This document shows, one piece after another, positions 1 to 4,993 of a stretch of DNA of 5,035 nt. The position numbers were made by a program, and so were the translations under genes. This DNA is from an uncultured Clostridia bacterium (GTDB lineage: Bacteria > Bacillota > Clostridia > Peptostreptococcales > Anaerovoracaceae): positions 1-5,035 of the forward strand of contig CAKQWL010000080.1 in the NCBI GenBank assembly GCA_934278965.1. Reading direction: 5' to 3'. Under the pieces are notes generated by a model, which saw only the letters and a list, made by a program, of their open reading frames with translations, did not search any database and was not told the DNA's origin. Position 1 is the first letter of the stretch, and every line of letters begins with the position of its first letter.

Positions 1-1131
1 TCGGCCTTCCTCCGCAGTTTCCGCCTCTGTACCGTCTATTCCGGCTTCGGTGTCTCTCTTGCCCGGCGCTTCCGCGATCTCGCCCGGTGTCTCCGCAATC
101 TCCGGCTCTTCCAGTACGAAATCCTCCGGCTCTTTCACTTCGGAAGATTCGGTGTCTGCTTCTTCGTTTTCCGGCTCTTCCATCTCTGCAATCCGTACGG
201 CTTCCGCACTCGCCGATCCCGGCGCACCCTCCGATACCTCCTCGGTGTTCGCTGCGTTCTCGATATTCTCTTTTACGATTTCCTCCGCACCTTCGCCGAG
301 GCTGTCCGCAATCTTCTTTCCGAACAGCTCATCCAGCACCGCAGACGAAAAGCCGATCGGCTGCTCCTTCTTTTCCGGCTCGGCCAGGACATCTTTTTCC
401 AGCTCCATGGTATCAAAGCGCTTGATGATCTCTGTATTATCAAAGATGTCCAGCTCCGGCGTTTCTTTTCCGGCAGGAGGGGCTGCTTCCGTGCCCTCTT
501 CCGTGTTTTTCTCAGGCTCTATGTTCTCCGGCAAAGGTTCCTCCGCAGAGATTTCTTCCGGCAGCACCATGCTTTCTTCCACCGGCTCCTCACCTCTGCC
601 CCGCCGAATCCGTTCGTATTCCCGGTCCAGAAGTTTTTGAAATTCTTCGTTCTTCTGATTAAAGGTATAAAACTTTTCCAGACGCGCGGTATCCCGGCGC
701 ATCTCTTTATTGATCGGCTGTCCTTCTCTTCCGCCGCCCTCAAGGAGATCACTTTCAATATCGTCAAGCGTCACCGGTCGAAATTCTTCCGCCGCACCCG
801 GCCTCTCCGTTTCCGTCTCCGGATTCGCCACCGGCCTTTCTTTCGGCTCTTTTACAAACTCCGTTCCGCTCTCTTTGCCAATCTCCGTGACCGTGCCGCG
901 TTCCCAATCCACCCGGACATCTTCCGGGCGCTGAACCCTCGTATGGAATTCATGAACATCCCACACAAATTCACTGGTATCCAGCGTATACGGCTCCGCC
1001 GGTGCCGCTTCTCCGTCCCTCATCCGGGAAGAAGCTTCGGTCTCCTCGGGCGGCTCAGGAACCCTGCTGCCGCATCCGCTGCAAAATTTATCATGGTCGC
1101 CTATATGTTTTCCGCATTTACTGCAATACAC
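1..1131 (-). CDS. Zinc-ribbon protein with long acidic tail (partial, C-terminus outside window)
   Basis: A continuous open frame of 377 codons runs from a GTG start to the left edge with no stop, so the C-terminus is missing. GTG is chosen because a stop codon lies four codons upstream, GAGG sits 7 nt before it, and the zinc ribbon begins at once (MYCSKCGKHIG). The ribbon is CxxC-x10-CxxC: Cys3, Cys6, Cys17, Cys20, each knuckle ending in CG. Residues 50-65 (EFVWDVHEF) and 140-180 look conserved-domain-like; the latter is a charged, probably helical or coiled-coil stretch (RLEKFYTFNQKNEEFQKLL). The rest, about 180-377, is rich in Glu, Pro and Ala and probably disordered, with short repeats of EEPE and ETPGEIAEAPG type. 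No membrane segment is visible in the part present. Such proteins are common in Clostridia, usually with unknown function; some carry a membrane segment further on. It follows the small membrane protein by 88 bp with no promoter seen between them, suggesting one operon. The zinc-binding role is inferred from the cysteines; the cellular role is unknown. Confidence 0.85.
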   Translation of the reverse strand, partial: MYCSKCGKHIGDHDKFCSGCGSRVPEPPEETEASSRMRDGEAAPAEPYTLDTSEFVWDVHEFHTRVQRPEDVRVDWERGTVTEIGKESGTEFVKEPKERPVANPETETERPGAAEEFRPVTLDDIESDLLEGGGREGQPINKEMRRDTARLEKFYTFNQKNEEFQKLLDREYERIRRGRGEEPVEESMVLPEEISAEEPLPENIEPEKNTEEGTEAAPPAGKETPELDIFDNTEIIKRFDTMELEKDVLAEPEKKEQPIGFSSAVLDELFGKKIADSLGEGAEEIVKENIENAANTEEVSEGAPGSASAEAVRIAEMEEPENEEADTESSEVKEPEDFVLEEPEIAETPGEIAEAPGKRDTEAGIDGTEAETAEEGR

Positions 1132-1138
1132 TTCTGTT

Positions 1139-1142
1139 CCTC
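1139..1142 (-). promoter_or_regulatory. Ribosome binding site fixing the GTG start of the zinc-ribbon gene
   Basis: On the minus strand GAGG is followed by 7 nt (AACAGAA) and then GTG. No in-frame ATG precedes the zinc ribbon, and a TGA overlaps this site in frame upstream, so the GTG is the only sensible start. Confidence 0.6.
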
Positions 1143-1219
1143 ACAATCCTTTACACTCTTTCCTTTTTTATCCGGTCCTGCAAAGCATTCGACGCTGCCT
1201 GATTCTTTGTGCACCCTGC

Positions 1220-1657
1220 TCAATCCCGGATCTGGCGTTCGATTTCTTCTTCGGTATAAACCCGCCCGCAGCGATCTCTGTTATAAGGATACAGATCGAG
1301 TCCCGCCGCAAGTTCTGCCGCCTCGAAGTCTTCTGCCGCGTCTTCCCGCTCCTCCGGCTTTTCCGCTGGTTTCGTATGCCCGGCATTTTTTTCTTTAAGC
1401 CCCTCCGTTTCAGGAGCAGCGACCGGCATTTCAAGAGGCTCCTGGCTTTGGCCCATCTCACGACGCAGTAAATAAAGCTGTGCGTTGATGTGATCCAGCT
1501 TTTCTCCGTGCCGATCAACTTTCCAGTACCAAAGCCGCAGCGGGCGCAAAAGAAGCTCCAGCACAATGACAATCAAAAGCACCGCCGCCATAAAAATTAA
1601 GGTCGGCAAAGACAAAATAATCAGATCTGCCCATGTGGTTATCACTTCTGAGTTCAT
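1220..1657 (-). CDS. Small single-pass membrane protein, unknown function
   Basis: A 145-residue protein ending in TGA. The frame extends 17 codons further upstream to an ATG at 1708, but that ATG lies just upstream of the -10 box of a strong promoter, so Met at 1657 (MNSEVITTWADL) is the better start. A GGGAGAGGG stretch about 11 nt upstream can serve as ribosome binding site. Residues about 11-37 form one hydrophobic membrane helix (LIILSLPTLIF to VLELLL), followed by a basic-aromatic juxtamembrane patch (RPLRLWYWK) that would place the C-terminus in the cytoplasm by the positive-inside rule. Residues 48-70 are helical and coiled-coil-like (GEKLDHINAQLYLLRREM). A charged Pro/Glu/Ala linker follows (70-120), then a short ordered-looking tail (DLYPYNRDRCGRVYTEEEIERQ). 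I recognise no named family. It is the first gene of a probable two-gene operon with the zinc-ribbon protein; a membrane-anchor or scaffold role is only a guess. Confidence 0.78.
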   Translation of the reverse strand: MNSEVITTWADLIILSLPTLIFMAAVLLIVIVLELLLRPLRLWYWKVDRHGEKLDHINAQLYLLRREMGQSQEPLEMPVAAPETEGLKEKNAGHTKPAEKPEEREDAAEDFEAAELAAGLDLYPYNRDRCGRVYTEEEIERQIRD

Positions 1658-1699
1658 CTTCCCAAAGTCCCTCTCCCGAAATTTATGATAGATAATCGT

Positions 1700-1728
1700 A
1701 TTATACAATAAAATTCAGATAATAGCAA
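1700..1728 (-). promoter_or_regulatory. Sigma-A-type promoter for the membrane protein/zinc-ribbon operon
   Basis: On the minus strand, -35 TTGCTA (1723-1728), a 17-bp spacer and a perfect -10 TATAAT (1700-1705). Transcription would begin near 1693, about 35 nt before the Met at 1657. The surroundings are AT-rich, unlike the coding regions. This is the best-matching promoter in the window. Confidence 0.75.
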
Positions 1729-1760
1729 ATAAACATCCTCTCAGATTTCCAAAAAACACA

Positions 1761-1787
1761 TAAAAAAGGAGCGGTTTCCCGCTCCTT
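1761..1787 (-). terminator. Rho-independent terminator downstream of the substrate-binding lipoprotein gene
   Basis: A perfect 9-bp stem, AAGGAGCGG / CCGCTCCTT, with a 4-nt loop (GAAA on the minus strand). On the minus strand it runs directly into TTTTT, then a second T tract a few bases on. It lies about 190 nt past the stop codon of the transporter gene and just upstream of the next promoter, cleanly separating the two units. Confidence 0.88.
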
Positions 1788-1820
1788 GTATATTACGAGA
1801 GGTTCGGTCATCTCTGCCGC

Positions 1821-1857
1821 ACAAGGGACCGTTTCTTTTCCGGATCCGGTCTCTTGT
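1821..1857. repeat. Inverted repeat, 11-bp arms with 15-base loop
   Basis: The left arm ACAAGGGACCG (1821-1831) and right arm CGGTCTCTTGT (1847-1857) are complementary at 10 of 11 positions. The odd position is a G-U wobble if read from the plus strand and an A-C mismatch from the minus strand. There is no T tract on either side, so it is not a terminator. Confidence 0.65.
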
Positions 1858-1931
1858 ACACTCCGCCCCGCTGCGTCCGTATTGAGCAGCGCGCTTTTTT
1901 GCCCCAATCTCTCCTTGCTGCTTAGTGTATC

Positions 1932-1961
1932 CAAATTTGCTTTCCCTATGAAAGAAATTTG
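1932..1961. repeat. AT-rich inverted repeat just after the transporter stop codon
   Basis: CAAATTT plus CTTTC on one side pair with GAAAG plus AAATTTG on the other, with one bulged base and a 5-nt loop (CCTAT on the plus strand). It begins 18 bases past the stop codon. It could protect the mRNA 3' end; it is too AT-rich and lacks a following T run, so it is not the main terminator. Confidence 0.55.
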
Positions 1962-1979
1962 AAAGGAATTTTTTGGTTC

Positions 1980-2768
1980 CTACATTTCGCCCAGCCACTT
2001 ATTCATGATTTCGTCATATTTTCCGTTTGCCTTGATGTTCGCAAGACCGGCATCCAGTTTTTCAAGCAGCTCGGTATTGCCTTTTTTAACAGCAAACGCA
2101 AAATTTACTTCTCCCTCGATCGGTCCGGCAATCTTCGTCTCGCCCTCGGCCTGCTGCATATACCATCTCATAACCGCCGATTCCGCGAACACCGCATCCA
2201 CATCGCCGTTCAGAAGCTGAATCATACATCCGTCAAATCCCGGCAGGAGCACGGCTGCACCCAGCTCTCCGTTTTCTTCCATTTTCAAAATCTTATCCCC
2301 GTATGCCGAGCCGACCTGACTTGCAACCTTGTGATCCTTCGTCAGAGAAGCCTGTCCTGTGATCTCATCGTTATCAGCCTTGACCAGGAGAGCCTCACCG
2401 CCCGTATAATACGGCTCCGTGAAATCGACCTTCTCTCTTCTCTCCGGCGGATCGCACCAGAGTCCCGCCGCAATGATGTCCGCGTTGCCCGCATTGATCG
2501 CCGGGATGATCGAATCAAACGGCATATCCATATATTCTACCTTAAATCCCTGATCCTCTCCGATCGCATTCAGAAGATCCATGTCCAGACCGACCGGCTC
2601 CCCGTTTTCGTCAATGGTATCAAACGGAGGGTAGGTTGTTTCTGTTGCCGCAATATAGGTCGGCATATCCGCATCGCCGTCCGCGCTTCCGTCTCCGCAC
2701 GCCGCAAAGCTGAATACCAGCGCGAGTACGAGCGCCGCCGAAAAAATTATTTTTGTCTTTTTGCTCAT
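1980..2768 (-). CDS. Amino-acid ABC transporter substrate-binding lipoprotein (SBP_bac_3 family)
   Basis: A 262-residue extracytoplasmic solute receptor that would deliver an amino acid to an ABC permease. Residues 1-24 are a lipoprotein signal peptide: basic MSKKTK, a hydrophobic core, and lipobox FAAC with lipidated Cys24. An Asp/Gly linker (25-35) follows. The mature part shows family 3 hallmarks in order: TTYPPF (44-49), GEPVGLDMDLLNAIG (56-70), PFDSIIPAINAGNADIIAAG (83-102), PERREKVDFTEPYY (108-121), DVDAVFAESAV (189-199), and the closing AVKKGN...YDEIMNKWLG. Arg110 or Arg111 matches the arginine that binds the ligand carboxylate. The segment before it, GLWCDPPERR, departs from the usual GMTITPERR and is one residue longer. 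ATG is chosen because the signal peptide starts there and AGAGG lies 8 nt upstream. It has its own promoter and terminator, and no permease or ATPase gene lies beside it, so it must use a transporter encoded elsewhere. The specific amino acid cannot be told from sequence alone. Confidence 0.95.
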   Translation of the reverse strand: MSKKTKIIFSAALVLALVFSFAACGDGSADGDADMPTYIAATETTYPPFDTIDENGEPVGLDMDLLNAIGEDQGFKVEYMDMPFDSIIPAINAGNADIIAAGLWCDPPERREKVDFTEPYYTGGEALLVKADNDEITGQASLTKDHKVASQVGSAYGDKILKMEENGELGAAVLLPGFDGCMIQLLNGDVDAVFAESAVMRWYMQQAEGETKIAGPIEGEVNFAFAVKKGNTELLEKLDAGLANIKANGKYDEIMNKWLGEM

Positions 2769-2806
2769 TGTTCCGTCCTCTTTCCTCTTTCTTTTGTTTT
2801 GTCGTT

Positions 2807-2820
2807 TTTATAAATATACA
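2807..2820 (-). promoter_or_regulatory. Possible ArgR-type operator half-site over the -10 box
   Basis: The minus strand reads TGTATATTTATAAA, which matches most positions of a generic arginine-repressor box (TGAATWWWWATTCA; about 11 of 14 counting W as A/T). It overlaps the -10 of an amino-acid transporter gene, a place where such control would make sense. AT-rich promoters give chance matches easily, and no second box is clear, so this is weak. Confidence 0.2.
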
Positions 2821-2841
2821 CCATATCGATTTTTTATGCAA
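2813..2841 (-). promoter_or_regulatory. Sigma-A-type promoter for the substrate-binding lipoprotein
   Basis: On the minus strand, -35 TTGCAT (2836-2841), a 17-bp spacer, then -10 TATATT (2813-2818). The start would fall near 2806, leaving a leader of about 38 nt before the ATG. The 224 bases between the ATG and the upstream terminator (2769-2992) are strongly AT-rich and hold no gene that I can support. Confidence 0.65.
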
Positions 2842-2988
2842 GTACTTTTTGTGATTTTCTTGAAAAAAATTTTGCTTTCTTATTTATTTATTGTTTTCAA
2901 TCACAATTTAGCATCGTTTTTCGCCCCTTTCTCCGCGCAAGAGTGGATATCCATACACTTTCATGCATCTAAACAAGAGAGGAAACAT

Positions 2989-3021
2989 AAAAAGGCCCGC
3001 TGCCATTTCCGCAGCTGGCCT
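2989..3021 (-). terminator. Rho-independent terminator after the SLH-domain gene
   Basis: On the minus strand AGGCC-A-GCTGC pairs with GCAGC-G-GGCCT around a 7-nt loop (GGAAATG): ten pairs with one internal A-G mismatch, followed directly by TTTTT. It starts 50 nt after the TAA of the SLH gene and insulates it from the transporter promoter. Confidence 0.82.
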
Positions 3022-3070
3022 CGTCTCATCGCCAGGCAGACCGATCATCCGCCTTTTTCTTTTCATTTGC

Positions 3071-4813
3071 TTATTTCTGTGCCGAATACGCGCGATACAG
3101 GAAGGTCACGATCTCGCTGCGGGTGCAGTTCTTGTTCGGTCCGAATAAACCTTTCCCGATACCGTTTGTGATATCTTTTCCCGCAGCCCACGCAACCGCA
3201 TCCGCGCAATAGCTGTTTCCCGGTACATCTTGGAATGTTACCTTTCCGTTCCTCTGCACTGTACCAAGTGTGCGGAAAAGGAGTGTGCGGAAAAGGAAGG
3301 TTACGCTCTGTCCCCGGGTGCAGACCGCATTCGGACTGAATCGGTCGTCTCCGGTCCCCACTGCGATCCCCTGCTCCAGCGCCCAGGCAACCGCCTTCGC
3401 ATAGTACGCATCCGGTGTAACATCGGTCGGAAGGCGCATTTCCTTCGGCTCCGGAGATCCTGCGGCACGCCACAGGAAAGTGATAATCTGACTGCGGGTA
3501 CAAAGCTGATCAGAACCAAACAGGTCGTCACGGACGCCGTTTGTAATGCCCTGTTCCACTGCCCACTTTACAGCCTCGTAATAATAATCTTTCTCGGCAA
3601 CATCCTTAAAGAAAGCCTTCTCCTGCGGTTTGGCAAATTCCGCCTCCACCTTCACATTGCTGCCTGGCATAACGAATGTATACTGGCCATTTCCCTTATC
3701 GGTCAGTTTCAACTCGTTGTTATCGGAATCCTTTACCGCAAGACGCTTCAGCTCATATCCACTGTCCGGTTTGACTGAAACGGTCACATTGCTTCCCTTC
3801 GAAGCTTTTTCCGGATTCATTGTTACAGAGCCGTTTTTGATGTTCTTCGGAGCATCAATCACATAATTCTGCCCGTTTCCCGAGAAGGACGACGACTTTC
3901 CGCCGCCCGACAGCTTCGGAATCGTCAAATCCGACTCCTCTGCCGGATTTTGATTCTCGTCGAAATAAGACCCGCACACACCGCAAACATAATGCGCCTT
4001 CATCCCGGCATCACTTCGAGTCGCCGGACATTCCTCGATCAAAGCTCCCAGTGAGTGTGCTGCTTTTTCTCCATATTCCGTATCACAAACGGCACACTTC
4101 GCCTTCTCCTGGCAGGTCGCCGTTCCGCCGGCATGAAATTCCGTTTCTGTGCCGTTCAGCGTCACCCGACCGCAGAACATATCCAGTGCCTGAACATCCG
4201 CTGCGGAAATTCCATCCAGCGTCAGTACCACCGTTCCACCGTCCTCAATTTTTACATAACCATCTCCGCTCAAATCCGAAAGCGAGCTCAATGAAAATTT
4301 CAGCGTCTGATCAATATCATCACCATTGTCCTCTTTAATTTCTCCATTCGGAATGATCGTAAATACGGCGCCTTCCGCGACATACAGCTTTTTGATATTT
4401 TCTGTTCTCTCATTACAATAGATATTCCATGGATAACCAAAGCCCCGACGATCCGAAAGTACCCAGATGGAACGCAAATCCGAACTAAAGATACTTCCGG
4501 TGCTTCCCGCCTTCGCCTGAACGGTCAAATCAGTGCTGCGTATATCCATATACGCACTTCTGGCCATCTTCACGGTGCCGTCTATTTTAACGGCGTCCAA
4601 AGTCAGAACATTTGCAGCAACACCGTCTTCCTCGCAGCCGCTGACATCAAAGGTTCCGCTGATCGTCACCTCGCTGCCTCTTCCAACAACAAAACTCTGC
4701 AGGCCGTTCACTTTCAGGAGCGCATCCTTTTCAATCTTGAAATCACCGCTTGACGAACCGGTTCCATTCGGATTGCCGGTGCAGACACCCCAGGTATAAT
4801 TCGCGCCGGACAA
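3071..4813 (-). CDS. SLH-domain cell-surface protein, apparently 5'-truncated
   Basis: 580 residues from a TTG at 4813, preceded by GGAGG at 5 nt; the true start is uncertain. Domains in order: residues 1-225, short beta-strand and turn repeats of beta-helix type (GSEVTISGTFDVSG); 228-300, a Cys-containing module with two CxxC pairs (Cys240/243, Cys277/280) typical of Clostridia surface proteins (CAVCDTEYG, HYVCGVCGSYFDENQNP); a Gly/Ser linker; 316-394, an InlB B-repeat-like domain (GSVTMNP, GYELKRLAV, YTFVMPGSNVKVEAEF); then three SLH domains at about 400-450, 462-515 and 527-575, each with DV..YYxxAVxWAxxxGI and CTRxxxVTFLxR. SLH domains normally hold proteins to cell-wall secondary polymers. 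The frame stays open upstream to a TGA at 4937-4939, but those 41 codons contain no ATG or GTG and no signal peptide. An exported protein should have one, so this is probably a remnant whose front was lost, though the remaining frame is undamaged. Domain 2 carries a small internal duplication. Confidence 0.85.
   Translation of the reverse strand: MSGANYTWGVCTGNPNGTGSSSGDFKIEKDALLKVNGLQSFVVGRGSEVTISGTFDVSGCEEDGVAANVLTLDAVKIDGTVKMARSAYMDIRSTDLTVQAKAGSTGSIFSSDLRSIWVLSDRRGFGYPWNIYCNERTENIKKLYVAEGAVFTIIPNGEIKEDNGDDIDQTLKFSLSSLSDLSGDGYVKIEDGGTVVLTLDGISAADVQALDMFCGRVTLNGTETEFHAGGTATCQEKAKCAVCDTEYGEKAAHSLGALIEECPATRSDAGMKAHYVCGVCGSYFDENQNPAEESDLTIPKLSGGGKSSSFSGNGQNYVIDAPKNIKNGSVTMNPEKASKGSNVTVSVKPDSGYELKRLAVKDSDNNELKLTDKGNGQYTFVMPGSNVKVEAEFAKPQEKAFFKDVAEKDYYYEAVKWAVEQGITNGVRDDLFGSDQLCTRSQIITFLWRAAGSPEPKEMRLPTDVTPDAYYAKAVAWALEQGIAVGTGDDRFSPNAVCTRGQSVTFLFRTLLFRTLGTVQRNGKVTFQDVPGNSYCADAVAWAAGKDITNGIGKGLFGPNKNCTRSEIVTFLYRAYSAQK
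3267..3297. repeat. 15-bp tandem duplication inside the second SLH domain
   Basis: The unit AGTGTGCGGAAAAGG occurs twice in a row without a mismatch (3267-3281 and 3282-3296), plus one base of a third copy. It is in frame and produces the protein stretch FLFRTLLFRTLG, adding five residues to a motif that in the other two domains reads FLWRAAG and FLYRAYS. Confidence 0.92.
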
Positions 4814-4818
4814 GGTTA

Positions 4819-4823
4819 CCTCC
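4819..4823 (-). promoter_or_regulatory. Ribosome binding site supporting the TTG start of the SLH gene
   Basis: GGAGG lies 5 nt (TAACC) before TTG on the minus strand. A second strong AAGGAGG lies further upstream, 7 nt before an in-frame CTG, but it sits within a reading of gaa-gga-gga-gcg and may be coding chance. Neither gives a signal peptide. Confidence 0.4.
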
Positions 4824-4833
4824 GTATTCCCTT

Positions 4834-4869
4834 TCAGCAGGAACGCTCCTCCTTCTTTTTCTTGTTCAC
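4834..4869 (-). other. Vestigial start: GTG-initiated 11-codon frame reading MNKKKKEERSC
   Basis: AGAGG followed 5 nt later by GTG opens a short frame, MNKKKKEERSC, that stops at TGA. A lysine run after Met-Asn is exactly how Gram-positive signal peptides begin, but no hydrophobic core follows, and the frame differs from that of the SLH gene. I read it as the likely original start of the SLH gene, left behind by a deletion of the signal peptide and N-terminal region. This is inference; it could also be chance in a purine-rich leader. Confidence 0.3.
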
Positions 4870-4882
4870 ATAAACCTCTAAA

Positions 4883-4911
4883 CTTGTAACCCTTTCTCCA
4901 AAGAATATCAA
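4883..4911 (-). promoter_or_regulatory. Weak candidate promoter for the SLH gene
   Basis: On the minus strand, TTGATA (4906-4911), a 17-bp spacer and a poor -10, TACAAG (4883-4888). It is the only spaced pair I find between the tRNA terminator and the SLH frame, a very short space for a gene of its own. The -10 matches only four of six consensus bases. Confidence 0.25.
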
Positions 4912-4954
4912 CCGCCTTTGCATTTTTTCTTCCGCATCACCGTTCCGTATGGCA

Positions 4955-4987
4955 AAAACGAAAACCGCCGAGGCAAAACCTCGGCGG
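4955..4987 (-). terminator. Rho-independent terminator of the tRNA transcript
   Basis: A perfect 9-bp GC-rich stem CCGCCGAGG / CCTCGGCGG with a 5-nt loop (TTTTG on the minus strand), followed by TTTTCGTTTTT. It begins 6 nt after the tRNA CCA end. Confidence 0.92.
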
Positions 4988-4993
4988 CACCTT

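Larger units (their letters stand above)
1788..1979 (-). other. Long hairpin-rich 3' untranslated stretch, possible structured or small RNA
   Basis: These 192 bases lie between the transporter stop codon and its terminator. Together with the promoter and leader of the next gene they make the 1658-1979 gap. No convincing gene is seen. Three inverted repeats stand out. At 1932-1961 a 12-bp AT-rich stem with one bulged base directly follows the stop codon. At 1885-1922 AGCAGC pairs with GCTGCT. At 1821-1857 an 11-bp stem (ACAAGGGACCG / CGGTCTCTTGT) has one non-Watson-Crick position and a 15-nt loop containing the palindrome CCGGATCCGG. Two overlapping minus-strand frames stay open across part of it, one from a TTG at 1934, but both run through the terminator, so I do not call a gene. 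It may be a plain 3' UTR, a 3'-end-derived small RNA, or the scar of a lost gene. Confidence 0.4.

Noticed and set aside
50..640. Plus-strand Ser-rich open frame of 196 codons
   Set aside because: It is the antisense of the Glu-rich tail of the zinc-ribbon gene; Glu codons read as Ser/Phe on the other strand. Low complexity, no domain.
637..1398. Plus-strand Arg/Leu/Pro-rich open frame of 253 codons
   Set aside because: It overlaps both minus-strand genes, which have real motifs (zinc ribbon, membrane helix), and spans their junction. Composition is shadow-like.
1168..1572. Minus-strand 134-codon frame
   Set aside because: Alternative frame inside the small membrane protein gene; basic, low complexity and without its own ribosome binding site.
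1658..1708. Longer start for the small membrane protein (ATG at 1708)
   Set aside because: That ATG lies just upstream of the -10 box TATAAT (1700-1705), ahead of the predicted transcription start, so it would not be in the mRNA.
1840..1849. 10-bp palindrome CCGGATCCGG as a possible operator
   Set aside because: It lies within the loop and stem edge of a larger hairpin downstream of a gene, not near a promoter; a chance palindrome is as likely.
1959..2813. Plus-strand 284-codon frame
   Set aside because: It is the antisense shadow of the substrate-binding lipoprotein, whose signal peptide and family motifs are unmistakable.
3036..3054. Second hairpin between the SLH stop codon and its terminator
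   Set aside because: The 7-bp stem relies on wobble pairs and has no T tract; the hairpin at 2993-3021 explains termination.
3230..3778. Plus-strand 182-codon frame and similar frames within 3063-3866
   Set aside because: Shadows of the SLH and B-repeat coding region; no motif or suitable start signal.
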